A stretch of DNA of 64,000 bases from Hemileia vastatrix. Lineage: Eukaryota > Basidiomycota > Pucciniomycetes > Pucciniales > Zaghouaniaceae. A program made the position numbers and the translations under genes. Shown here piece by piece: positions 1 through 11,325 of this stretch (the stretch's first letter is position 1; every line of letters starts with the position of its first letter). The stretch is from assembly GCA_030280995.1 (NCBI GenBank), contig JASXTE010000008.1:8871712-8935711 (forward strand), in the 5' to 3' direction. The notes beneath the pieces were generated by a model. That model was not told the DNA's origin. It was given only the letters and a program-made list of their open reading frames with translations, and made no database searches.

Positions 1-545
1 GGGTTAATCCTGAATAAGCTCAATAAATTTGAGGAACATTCCTTTGAAGTCCTGAATATCTGTCTAATACTAGGCAAAGATAGTTTAAGAAGTGACTGAA
101 TGGTGTACTTGGGGGTATGAAGTACTTGAGGCTTCCTGTGAATAAGTTTATGTTTCCTGGCCATGTTTGATAAAAATACAAAATCCTCAAGCCCAAAACC
201 AGAATCAGAATCAATAAGGAGATCAAGAGCTATGAAACATATTTCTTGATTTAGTTTATCATGATTTGAGAGCAAGGAAGGCATAAAAATTATATTGTAT
301 AAAAATATAAATGTTGTACATTGCTGTGAGTTAAAGAGTGTTATGCTGAAGAGCCCTGCATATAAATGGGATGATGCTGAAAAATCAATGAAAAGGGAAT
401 TTATGGTGAAATCAGCACTTTTGTTGAGAAATTTCATATTTGAGTGAAATAATTGACTTAATTAACTTTTGAAATTCACCAGTGTTGGGCTTAGTGTTTC
501 ATAAATTGGTACTTAAATTCAGATTTTATAGAGCTTACACCCCCT
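1..545 (-). mobile_element. Harbinger-type element, right end (H0), truncated by window start
   Basis: The stretch ends at 545 in CACCCCCT followed by ATT, like the other Harbinger-type termini here. It aligns by eye over about 500 bases with 28440-29012, the right end of H1. On the minus strand, 20-226 encodes a degenerate transposase N-terminus (LRILYFYQTWPGNINLF) matching the fragment at 28460-28723, which in turn resembles the start of the complete transposase at 50686. Only the 5' end of the transposase side is inside the window. It is clearly decayed and not functional. Confidence 0.65.
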
Positions 546-963
546 ATTTTGTGGTTTTTTGACCTATACCTATTTTCTGGAAGTTGTGCTGGGGCCCTAA
601 CTGACCCCAAGCACCCAAACCTACTTCCCTACCTCCATCACCACCCTTGAAAATTTCCCTACACACTCTCACCACCCCTCCACTCCTCCACTTCCTCTTG
701 CCATTTGGTAACTTGCTTGATTTAAATCCTTCTTTTCTCTCTATTTACCTGTAACAAATTTTTTCTTCATTTTTCCCCCTCTTTTTTTCCCTCTCACTCT
801 GGACTCATCAACTACACCCAATACTTGCACATAGTGGATATTTTTTTCACTCCCCCCCTCCCCAATTGGCCAGAAAACTTCACCACTTAATAATGTTTTC
901 TTTTTCTCCATTCTCTTTGCTCACCACTTCCTTGATCATCACCTCCCTTCTTTTTCTTCTTCT
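546..963. other. Intergenic, pyrimidine-rich, no gene seen
   Basis: C- and T-rich sequence without a supported ORF. The stretch around 550-600 (TATTTTCTGG...CTGGGGCCCTA) recurs at about 3632-3690, so it is part of an older dispersed repeat flanking both sites. Confidence 0.5.
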
Positions 964-1276
964 TTATTTTATTTTATTTTATTTTATTTTATTTAATTTA
1001 ATTTAATTTAATTTAATTTAATTTAATTTTATTTAATTTAATTTTATTATATTATATTATATTATATTATATTATATTATATTATATTATATTATATTAT
1101 ATTATATTATATTATATTATATTATATTATATTATATTATATTATATTATATTATATTATATTATATTATATTATATTATATTATATTATATTATATTAT
1201 ATTATATTATATTATATTATATTATATTATATTATATTATATTATATTATATTATATTATATTATATTATATTATA
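964..1276. repeat. Pentanucleotide microsatellite (TTTTA, TTTAA, then ATATT)
   Basis: About 310 bases of almost pure 5-bp repeats. The unit changes along the tract from TTTTA to TTTAA and then to a long uniform ATATT run, as expected for replication-slippage growth with unit drift. Confidence 0.97.
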
Positions 1277-1395
1277 TTTTATTTTCCTTTCTTCCACCAC
1301 ACACCCTTTACTCCACCCAATTGCTTGCATATGATGATTTTATTTTTCTCTTACCTTTCATCTTAAAGCAACCCTCACTTCTTGGTAAGTATTTT

Positions 1396-2205
1396 TGTCA
1401 GCCAGGCCGCTAGACTTACCCAGTAAAATAATTAATTATTTACTGGGATGAAGCCACACCTTTTTATTTCTTAAATATTATTATTAATTATAATTTATTT
1501 ACTCTAAATTTACTTGTAATAAATTAACTAGTTACAAAACAGTAAAATTAGTAAATAATTAATATTAATATTAAATGTCCCTTATATTTTTATTTCCTAA
1601 CACCGTGCTCAATGACAGGTTAAGAGAAATAAATATTAATATTAAAATAAAATTTAATATTGAAATAAAAATTAATAAAATAAAAATAAGTATAAACAAG
1701 AAATCTAAATTACTTATTTAAAAATGACACTTACAGTAATTTTTAAATAAACCAATTTATTTCTGACATATACAGTAAATACACATTTTTAACACATTCT
1801 TTTTAGAACAACCTTATATTTTTAAAATATTTTCTGGAATATTCTTTTCCTTCTCTCATACTCCTGTATGTAGGATTTTTAACTCTGTGCTTTTTCTCTC
1901 TTTTGCCTATATAAGGCATTACCTTTTCTGGTTTTTTGCATCATCATTTTATTACTTATTACCTTACCAAACCATTTATAAAAATCAATTACTTATTAAT
2001 TTTTGTTTTTTTAGTGCTTACAACAAATGTAATTCTTAAATATCAATTATAAATAATACTTATAACAATATATTACCTCTTTTTATTGAGTAAATAAAAG
2101 AAAAGATATCCATACGTACCTTTGACCTCGCAAACCCCAAAACCCAACTATCACCACCATTGGACCTCCTTTAAAAATCTTCTAGACCGTCAGGACCCTT
2201 CGACA
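1396..2205 (+). repeat. 5' LTR, family A
   Basis: Starts TGTCAGCCAGG and ends CCCTTCGACA (TG...CA). The last ~100 bases recur at 3316-3416, and the whole LTR aligns with the solo LTR at 38812-39604, including the AGACTTA..GGTAAAATAATTAATTA block near its start. Confidence 0.88.
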
Positions 2206-2549
2206 CTTGAGGCCCTTTCCAAATTGTTAACGGCGCATTGATATCTTGAGGCTGGTTACCATGGGACCATCAAGGACAAGGTACCAGTAGGACAAGTAGA
2301 CAACAAAAACGACTAACGTCATTGACCACGTGACTTATTTTTTTTTCTGAAACTGGGAATCAAACCAAGCTCCAAAATTTAGGTTCATATATTGGCAATA
2401 GTCATATATATTTGTGGTAATTATATTGATTACTATTTGTGGGTCATTTTGCACATTTCATTGCCCACATATATCTTTTTACTCAGCACTCTGTAAGTGG
2501 AATTAACTTGCTCATTTTACAGGGGTAGGTACCTGGTAAATAAAATATT

Positions 2550-3030
2550 TTTTTCCTAGTTGACCAAGAAAGAACTATATTGTTTTTAGTCCTAGAAGTG
2601 ATATAAAAATTAAATTAATTAAATTAAAAATTTTTAGTTATTCCAGTTGACTTCTGTCCTGATAATTAATATTTTATATTATTGTTTCAGTTGACAAATT
2701 GTCCTGACAGTAATTTAATAATATTAAGAATTAATTAAATTAATTATATTAAATTATTTCAGTTGAAAATATGTCCTGGTAATTAAATTGTTTCAGTTGA
2801 CATTAAGTCCTGGCAATTAAAATTATTTTCAGTTGACATTAAGTCCTGATAATTATCAAAATATTACTAATTATTTAATTATTTTATTATTTCAGTTGAT
2901 TTATTTTAAATCCTGGTTATAAAATTATCTTAAAATTAATTAATAAAATTGTGATTATTATTTCAGTTGATTTTTTGTCCTGATTAACATTATATTCTAA
3001 TTATTCCAGTTGATGAAAAAGTCCTGATAA
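2550..3030 (+). repeat. Leader repeat array, CAGTTGA...GTCCTG motif, about nine copies
   Basis: The motif YCAGTTGAY followed within about 5-15 bases by GTCCTG occurs near 2557, 2643, 2688, 2759, 2794, 2830, 2893, 2964 and 3007. Spacings are about 35-36 or 71 in several cases, and 43-86 in the rest. The array lies between the 5' LTR and the gag-like ATG, in the untranslated leader of the family A element. Its function is unknown. Confidence 0.75.
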
Positions 3031-3134
3031 TTACTTATATAAATTTTTTTTCCTTATTTTTCTTTAAATAAATTAAAAATAATAACTCATTAAATTTTAA
3101 TATTTCCTTCTCTCAGTTCAGGTTAATTACAACT

Positions 3135-3315
3135 ATGACTGATCAAGGTGCTTCTGCTGGCCATGATGAGGAACTTGATTAAATTGATTATGATTAAGCT
3201 TCTTCTGTAAGTTATCCTTTGACTACAAAACTGGCTCAAGGTAATCAATTACTGGACCAATCAGGATCAAGAAATTCAGGAGATGGAAATATTAGTGGAG
3301 ACAACTTCTCAAGAT
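3135..3315 (+). pseudogene. gag-like ORF start of family A element (truncated)
   Basis: The ATG at 3135 opens MTDQGASAGHDEEL, followed by in-frame stops and then a Ser/Gly/Asn-rich stretch up to the deletion junction with the 3' LTR fragment. Position after the leader and low complexity suggest a gag N-terminus. No conserved domain remains, so the call rests on context only. Confidence 0.4.
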
Positions 3316-3416
3316 GATATCCATACATACCTTTGACCTTGCAAACCCCAAAATCCACCTATCACCGCCGTTGGACCTCCGTTAAAAATCTTCTAGACCA
3401 TCTGGACCCTTCGACA

Positions 3417-4188
3417 ATTTTTATTTTTTTTGCTCACTCACCTCTTTACTGCTTAATTTTTTATCTTTTATTTTCCCTTCTTCCACCCTGGACCCATTAA
3501 CCCTAACAGATGTAAGTAACCTTGTTCAAATTTTATGCACATATAGAAATTTATGTATATACCATATATTGAAAGTATTTTCATCATAATCACAAAATCA
3601 CATCAATCTATATATTATCAATATCTATATAATAAAATTTTGTGTTTTTTAACCTATCCTTATTTTCTGGAGTTTTCACTGGGGCCCTAGCTGAAACTGC
3701 ATTCAAGAGTACTGAGGATGAATTTAGCCTCTTCTGCACAACAATTTTTTGAAACTGAAGATGAATAATTTCTCAGTTTCATTTTCAATTACTCTACAAC
3801 CCTGAAAAATTAATTCTTCAACGTTTGATTTCTCAGATAAATTTTATTTTCCTCCCTTTGCCCTTAAATTTCTGTGCATCCATTTACAATCTTCCCCCAT
3901 GAAAAAAAATTACTGTTTATTTTCAATCCCTTCTTCTACCAACCAAATCTTCATTTCATTTTTTCCCATCCGTTGCATTTTTAGGCTATTTTTCTTTTTT
4001 TAATCATTGGATCCTTGCTCTGATCTTTTTCATTTTTAGGCTCTTTTCCTTTTTTTAATCATTCGATCCCTGTTCTCATCCTCACCTCTCATTTAAAATC
4101 CTTGCTCATTTTTTCATTCCTGTAGCCCATTAAACATTTCTGCCTCAAATTCTAAACATAAATCTAACGTTTTTTTGAGTGTAAGGAA
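3417..4188. other. AT-rich intergenic DNA, no gene seen
   Basis: Pyrimidine-rich and AT-rich sequence with a repeat shared with 550-600 at about 3632-3690. A short block (CATTTTTAGGCT..TTTTCTTTTTTTAATCATT) occurs twice near 3975-4070 as a local tandem duplication. No coding signal seen. Confidence 0.5.
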
Positions 4189-4398
4189 CCACAAAAAATC
4201 AAGTGGAACCTGCTAGAATGAGCCCATCCCTATAATCAATTTGATTTAAGAGTAAATTTTATTTGATGTTGTGCAAGTTAGTGTGGTCATTTTTCAGTGC
4301 ACAGTCTTTCCAGAAAAATTACAGCTGAGCTGAAATTGAGTTGAGTCAAAGATTGGTATTGGCACCTGCAATCAGGTGTCCATGTGTTTTTTCTTGTG
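4189..4398 (+). mobile_element. MITE, CACAAAAAA family, copy 1
   Basis: About 210 bases starting CCACAAAAAA and ending TTTTTTCTTGTG; the ends are inverted repeats containing CACCTG and GGTGCC blocks. The same sequence occurs in the opposite orientation at 30088-30304. Too short to code for protein. Confidence 0.65.
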
Positions 4399-6249
4399 AA
4401 GATTAATATTTAAGTTGATGTTTTGGAGGGGTCAATGTTAGAGAGGATAGAGGCAGAATGAATGTTTTTTGAAGAAAAAATTGTTTGAGCTAAGAAATTT
4501 CATCCAGTTGAGAGTAAAATTTTTCATTTAATAAAGAAGATTTCTACTTAAATTTACTTGATAGCTTTTATTCAAAGCTATTAGATCTAGAGGTTTCACA
4601 AGAAAATTTTTTGGGAAACCAATTTTTGACATATTTCTATGTGTGAAGGATGATCAATTGAATGGAGAAACAGATAGAAAAAGAAAGTAAAACTGGAAGA
4701 AATAAAATATATTTTTTTTATTCTGGAATCATAGGTAGATATATATGTATAATGGTAGCCAATTTAGAATCAGAATCAGGGATGAATGATTGGGGAAAAA
4801 AATCAAACCATATGCAAGGAAATAGAAGAGGGTTTTTCAGAATTTCAAAAGAGAGGTGAGGATGGAAACAGTGATCTGATGATGAAATAATTAAAATTGG
4901 CTGAAAATGAAACAGATGAAAGAGATTCTTTTGAGAGAAGAAATGATTTTAAAAGGCTGTGAAGAAATTTAAGAGAAAATGGAGGAAAATAAAATTAATC
5001 TGAGAAATCAAAAGTGAAATCAGGAATTTTTTTGAGGTTTTAGAGGTATTGAAAATGTAATTGAGAAATTATTTATCCTCAATTTCAAATAATCATCACA
5101 TGGGAGAGGATGAGACTTTCCCTTCAAAATTTGCATGCCCTGTGACCCTGACTGACTCCACATTGAATACACAGGGCTACACATCAGCTGGAAATGTCCA
5201 AGCTGAATGAAGCACCCCCCCCCCCCACCAGCATTTATAATTTCACACTAAATCCCACACAGAAAATGGCTCAAATATTCTGATACCACATCAAATTCCA
5301 TTCAGATCATGGGTCATGTATGAATTTTCAGATAAATAAAATGTATTAAATACCACTAGAAAATCTTAAAATATCACTTTTATGACCTCAATTAATATAT
5401 GTTTTCACTCTAGATGGGAATATGATGTCACAAGAATTCTTACAACAACAAGTTGAAATCTAAAAACAGGCTTTAAAAGCCACAAAGCACCAATTTCAGT
5501 AACCCTCTACAACATATAATTTCCTTTGAAAACACCATGTGTCACCACACCCCCTTTCACTTTTTACTGTAGTTGAGATCTTAAGCTAAAATAAATAAAT
5601 ATTATTAAAAATTCAATGATATTTACAGAAACAAAAAAGTGAATCATTTTGAAATATAGTTTTCATTATTTTCTCCTAGGCTCCCCCCATGATTACTGAT
5701 TTAACTTTTAAGTGGAGGTGGTGGTGTAGATGGTTAGTGAGATATGCTGATGGTGGTAGAATAGTGAGTTTTTTCACTCAAATCACCTAGAATTGTTCAA
5801 AATTATCAATTTTTAGCTCTATATTTATAATATCATATCAAAAATATAAAATATTTAGTATTTGTTTCATGGAATTAAATTTTATTAAAAATTTGAAATT
5901 TGAACTTTAGAACTAGTAAATAGTGGGCTCAAAAATTTCTAAATATGCCACATAAACACACCTCAAAAAAGGTTCCAAATACATCTTCCCTGAACTGGTG
6001 TATTAAGGCAGCTTGTTCTCCCCCAATCATGCCTTCTTTTGATTCAAACAAGTCATCAAAATGCTTCCCTTCTTAATCATGATTAGTCTGAACTAGAAAC
6101 AAAAACATCATGATAGTAGTCTTTTTCACCTATTTTTAAGTGATTATTAATACATGTAAGATATGTAACTTACCAGCATTTAAAACACCTCTTCATAATA
6201 AACTTTTATTTAATCTCCAACATCACTTAATAAAATAACATGCCAATTT
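4399..6249. other. AT-rich intergenic DNA, no gene supported
   Basis: No domain or splice structure is recognisable. The 65-codon ORF at 4662-4859 has no features beyond what chance gives at this base composition. A run of about 14 C lies at 5213-5226. Confidence 0.45.
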
Positions 6250-7500
6250 CAGTCTTTTATCAGCCTGAGATCATTTTTATTGCTCTTTCCATTTATCTAA
6301 TGGTTAATTCTGATATCAATTTTGATGCTTTACTTGCCTTGGTTTTCATGTGTGACATGTTGGAGAACTTCCACTTATTTTCTATAACACATTGCATACA
6401 ACACCAACCTTGATACAACCTTAATATTTTTTCTAAAATTCCTGAAGGTAGCTTTCAACAGATGTTTTTTTACAAAATCTACTTATTTTTTTAGTGTACT
6501 TAAATTGATTCAAGATTACCTTCTTTTCAAAATATATTCTTATTGTCTAAATAGGGATTTGGATAATCAAATATCTCTGACACTTTTCCCTTTTGGCTCA
6601 AATTGTAATGGTGAAGCATTAACCTTTCTTTAAATCCTGTTCCAGATTAGTCAAGGAGCACTTTAACTATATATAAAGAAAACCATCACTGCCATTATTT
6701 CACTAGAATCTCAAATTTTGATTTTTCCCAATAAGAATGAATGGTTGGTGAACTCTCAGTGAATTCTAACAAATTTCTTCCTGCCTGCATTGGTTTTGTT
6801 GAAGATAACACCATAAATTTGAGTCAAAAGCTTTACAGAGATGGAAATAAATATTTGTATCACAAAAAAAGGTGATATTTTCTTCTTATATAGTTTCAGA
6901 TAAATCTCATACTAATTATTTCCTTTTTGGTTTAATTTTTTTTTTGACTTAGAGAAGCTTTGGTTATTTGCACCCCATAATGTAGTAAATAGTAGGGAAG
7001 TTTATTACCAAAATAAACTTACATACCATATTTCTAAATATTCTCTTGTTCTATGTAGATCTAATCTCTCTAAGAACCAAATTATATTCCAAGTTTTTAT
7101 TCTCCAGAATGTTTCAAATGAGTACCTCATCTAGTATTAAAGACTAGTCTAACAAGGGCTATCATCACATTAACAAGTACTCTAACCTTTGCACATGATG
7201 TGAGAAATAAATTTATTATTGTGTTAAAAACACAGTTTTCTAATCAAGATACAAAAGGTTACAAATATTAAAATGGATTCATTTAATATGCAATTCTGTT
7301 GATCTTAATCCTGATTCAAAATCTCAATTCACAAACTTAAAATTTTGGACTCACCAGGAGAAAAAAGAGATTATTTAATTTTATTGACCATAATTCTATA
7401 TCTAAATATATTGATAACTTAAAATTTTTTTGTGAATTGAATGCACTAGGCCATTGAAGATAATTGAAAGAAAATGATCTCAATCTGGAGATGATATTAT
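6250..7500 (+). pseudogene. Harbinger transposase relic (H6)
   Basis: Between about 6540 and 6900 the sequence aligns with the open transposase at 51000-51390. Shared blocks include TTTTGGCTCAAATTGTAATGGT and GCATTGGTTTTGTTGAAGA, giving CIGFVEDNTINLSQKL in place of CIGFVDGTTIPLSQKL. The alignment continues through YLYHKK to the same intron position (about 6871). The rest, to about 7500, is weaker, with an acidic tail (ISDEEEES) like the family C-terminus. Frameshifts and stops are many; it is a dead copy. The first catalytic Asp lies in a changed motif (VED for VDG). Confidence 0.6.
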
Positions 7501-8123
7501 TTCTGATGAAGAGGAAGAATCATATGAAAAATATTTATAAGGTGGAAAATGCAGTGACTTTAGGGAAGTCCTTTACAAATAAAAAAAAAGACTCAATAAA
7601 AAATCAAATTTTATAGCTAAAAAGCAATTATAAAATAGTCATTCTTCAAGTAGTAGATTGGATAAAAAATTAAAAGAAAAGATGTAAAGGATAAGGATAG
7701 CATTTGGAAAAATATAAATAAAAGTGATAAATCAAAGACAAATTAATGAAGGTAATTATTAGGGGGTGTAAGCTCTGGAAAATTTAAACTTAACTTAAGT
7801 GTGGATTTCAAGCAAATCATCACTCAAATTTTGCAAACAAGTCACTTATTTTTAAAATGGGTGTCAGTTATGACCTCAAATCAGCACTTTTTTCCCAGTT
7901 TTTTCTCACAAACACATGTTGGATGCATCATCCCTTCCTTTCCTACCCTGTTAAAGTCAAATGTGACACCCTGACCTCCATCCTCTCACCAATCCTTGGC
8001 ACACACCCCTCACTGAGATTTGAAATATTTTATTGCAACATTTTAACCAGGCATGCTTTATCCCTTGTTTTTTTTATCTTTTTAACCTCTTAATTTCTTT
8101 TTTTGTAGCATAACAGTTTCATA

Positions 8124-8947
8124 ATGCCTCCTAGAAAATACAACACTCAAAAGGCAACTCAAAAAAATACTTTATAACAAAGTTATTCCCATAATGAAAG
8201 CCCCTCACATGAGAAACTAAATTCTGTACAGCTTAAAAAGGAAGATTATCTCATCACCATCAACTTCCTCAAAATTAAATCAAATTATGATGCATTTCTT
8301 TAGTTGTGAGAATTCTACCCATATTGGACATCCACCTTCATCAAAGGTCAATGTCTTGTTGTTGATGGAAAATGAAGTATAAAAGAAAAAAAAGGGGGAA
8401 CTGAAATCAATCCTAAGAAAATAAAGGTGAGGTTAAAAAGGATACATCAAAACATGAAAAAGCTCATTTTGCTTCCACATCAATTGGCTTTGGTATTGAT
8501 GATTATGATTTGGAGAATGTAATTACTACTTTTTCTGAAAAACTCAATTTCATGTGTCCTTTTTATGAGTAAATTCATATTCTTTTTGGTTTTAAGTTGA
8601 TTTCAACCCTTGCTTTATACACAATACTACCAAGGATATTTCATCTGATTCTCAACCATCTAATAATCCTCCTAACACATCTTTAATTCAAGGACATCAA
8701 TCCCCTCCAGATTCTAACCAGTCTTTACCTGAAGATGATCCCTACTATAAAGAAAAACAATTATTTTGGAGAAGATCTGAGTCCTCAGAGCTACAATTTT
8801 TTGATGTATGTTTACATTTTCTTTTTTCATAAATTCTTTGCTAAATCACTCATTCTTGCTTTTTTAGTCTCCTCCTACTCAAGCTATTCACACTTGTGCA
8901 ATAATCCTCATCAACAACATATGTTTATCACCTCACCACCAAGTTGA
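8124..8947 (+). pseudogene. SANT/Myb-like Harbinger partner protein, relic (H1)
   Basis: Starts MPPRKYNTQKAT at 8124 and contains QLKKEDYLITINFLKIKSN, which aligns with the start of the SANT-like domain in the H2 partner gene (KKDDHLILINWLKTKSN). Further on, SIGFGIDDYDLENV (about 8478-8525) matches the STGFGVTDIDITKG block, and a Ser/Pro/Asn-rich segment (DISSDSQPSNNPPN) corresponds to the H2 middle exon. Several stops and frameshifts break it. In Harbinger/PIF elements the second protein is a Myb/SANT DNA-binding partner needed for transposition; this copy cannot supply it. Confidence 0.65.
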
Positions 8948-9812
8948 ATTGCTAAATAATGTTAAGTCAAAAAAATTTAGTATCTGTTTTAATAATTTGG
9001 CAATATCCTTACATAACTTTTATTGAGGAAAGGGGTGGGTATTATCAAAATTTTCCCAACTCATCAATTTTGCATGTCAGATTTGAAAATTTGGCAATAC
9101 CCTTACCTGAATTTTATTGAAGTAAAATGTGCAAGTCACCAAAATTTAATATAATTAAATAAACTAATATATAAATTACTAAGATAAGTCAAATTTACTA
9201 GTTTTAAAGTAATGACGATTCCTCAAGGCAAAATGCAGATCAAGTCTAGAAACCAAGTTTTGGACTTTCCACATGTATAGGCTAGAGAAAACCAGTGAAA
9301 AAAAATTAATGCTGTTATGACTACTGTTTATACAACACAAGGTCACTGGCCCATTACTTCAGTTTAGTAAATTAAAATATCAGATTTATTTATTGAAAAT
9401 TTATGAAAGAATAATAAATTTTTGATTAATTTAAAATCTCCATACTTTTTTGATCTACCTAAAGTCTTATTAAGTTTAATACTTTTACCTTCTTTTTTTA
9501 CCTTGTTGATTTGTTGGATTAACTTTTGACTTATCTGATAAGAGCAGCCAAAATTAGTGAAGGGTTAGACATATAAAAATGGTAAGAAAAATAAAAAAAC
9601 ACACCTTAATGAAAGGGCAGATTAATAAGTAAAAAGAAAGGTAGTTGTAGAAATCTGGAAGGATAAATGCATGATGTAAAAATTATGATATGCAATATGA
9701 AATAAATAAAAGTTAAATTGGGAAAAAAAAGGTCAACTCTAAAGGTCAATATATCAGCAACCACTAAACCAAATTTGAATCCATTTTTGGGAAATGAAAA
9801 ATGGCCTTCAGG
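8948..9812. other. H1 internal non-coding DNA
   Basis: AT-rich. Two degenerate copies of a block (GGCAATA.CCTTAC.T..TTTTATTGA) at about 9000-9150 recur, inverted, at 54250-54500, just beyond the partner gene of H2, and near 38110-38220. They belong to the element family. No gene. Confidence 0.5.
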
Positions 9813-10581
9813 GGAATTGTCAGCCTGGATATTACCAGGACTGAGTAAAAAGTACTTATAAGTTATTTTAAATGCATGGACTATATATGGGAGCAATAAA
9901 TTAGAGTACACAAAAAGTATACATAAGTAAAATTATGATAATATACAAAATATGCCATTATAACACCTTATATACATGCATATATCCACCTTTTATAAGA
10001 CTTATGTACTTAATATTAACATGGAATATTTTAGGGTAATCTTAGGAGCCTTAAATATAAGGCTACATAATTTTTAAGTACACTTAAAGCTGTTATTTTC
10101 ATTGTTTAATGTAAAAAACAAGAAATGCGCTTTAAATCACTAAAAAGTTGATTATATGCACTATAAATTTAATAATATTAAAAATGCACTTCAACAGATA
10201 AATTTTTCTTAATTAGGACTATTGATTTGGCTACTCAAATGCATAAAAATAACACTTTTCAAATTTGGTGTTTTTTATGCCAGAAATGGCTTCTGTGTAC
10301 TGGCCACTTACTGCCTGCATTTTTCCTGTGTGAATAGCTTCATTTTTAGCAAAGTTAGATTTTTCACACTATAATTAACGCACATTCTATGCCCACTGTG
10401 TGGAAACACACTAAAATAGGCAACAGGCGCTTATTTAGTGTCCTAGCTTAATTACAATTGCATTGACCCTCTTTATATGCACTAATTTCATTAATAACAT
10501 CAAGCTTGGAGCTTTAATTCACTTCCACGCTTAAATTTGCCTAAATTAGTCAAGGATTTACCCTTTCAAGTGCCTTCCAAT

Positions 10582-10882
10582 GACTGCATGTAGTTACCCC
10601 ACATCTCACACCCTTTTTTGGGTTTTTAAGCGGTTTCTCATTCAATCCTGGTTATTTTTGAATGGGGATTTCACATAGTATAATGTAATTATTGACCCCA
10701 AAATTTCTACTGTAAATCCCCCTTATTATTGTGACTGCATGTAGTTACCCCACATCTCACACCCTTTTTTGGGTTTTTAAGCGGTTTCTCATTCAATCCT
10801 GGTTATTTTTGAATGGGGATTTCACGTAGTATAATGTCTTGATTAGCCCCAACATTTCTACAGTAAATCCCCCTTATTATTT
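10582..10882 (+). repeat. 151-bp tandem duplication within the El-1 5' LTR
   Basis: GACTGCATGTAGTTACCCC starts at 10583 and again at 10734, with nearly identical sequence between. The corresponding places in the 3' LTR (about 18010) and the solo LTR (about 60655) have a single copy. Confidence 0.9.
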
Positions 10883-11145
10883 AGTATTATTTAGTATTAT
10901 TTAGTCTTAATTTCCCCATTTTGGCCTTTTATATTAATGTATAATACGTATATACTCTCTTTTTTGCTTATTCTTTTATTTTGATAGATTATACCTATTA
11001 CTACAGGATTTTGGTGGGTGGTATCATTCTAATTATGTTACTAGTCACTCTTTTTCGTTCTGAAAATATCTATTGGCTAGAATGAGGCGTCATTAACTGT
11101 GTATTTAGCTGGTAAATTATAGGGGTCATTGGGGAAGTAATTGTG

Positions 11146-11152
11146 TATAAAA
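11146..11152 (+). promoter_or_regulatory. TATA box of the El-1 LTR promoter
   Basis: TATAAAA followed by GGAGGAGG is conserved in all three LTR copies (also 27248-27254 and 61057-61063), placed about 160 bases before the end of the truncated 5' LTR. It is the likely core promoter of the element; no other promoter element can be named. Confidence 0.6.
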
Positions 11153-11325
11153 GGAGGAGGTTTTTGGTCTTATTTTCTTCCTTCTTTATCATTACAATTA
11201 AAAATATAACCAATACAATTACAATACATATCAATAGTACTTATATAGTCTTTGAATAGTTTCTGAATTTATTAAATCTATTTTTCTACCAACTATAAGA
11301 TTGTAAGCCATGCAACACTCCACAA

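Larger units (their letters stand above)
1396..3416 (+). mobile_element. Internally deleted LTR retrotransposon (family A)
   Basis: A full 5' LTR (1396-2205) is followed by a leader, the start of a gag-like ORF (ATG at 3135) and only the last ~100 bases of a 3' LTR (3316-3416). Both outer flanks carry the identical 5-bp target duplication ATTTT (1391-1395 and 3417-3421), so the ends are true ends of one insertion. Everything between the gag start and the 3' end of the 3' LTR, including all of pol, is missing, joined at about 3315. It is non-autonomous as it stands. Confidence 0.85.
9818..11311 (+). repeat. 5' LTR of El-1 (3' end deleted)
   Basis: Aligns with the 3' LTR (17247-18365 plus 27200-27665) and with the solo LTR 59890-61390. 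The match stops at ATTGTAAGCCAT (11311). The last ~170 bases present in the other copies, the primer-binding site and the gag N-terminus are absent, so a deletion joined the LTR body to gag. It also contains a 151-bp tandem duplication not seen in the other two copies. Confidence 0.85.
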
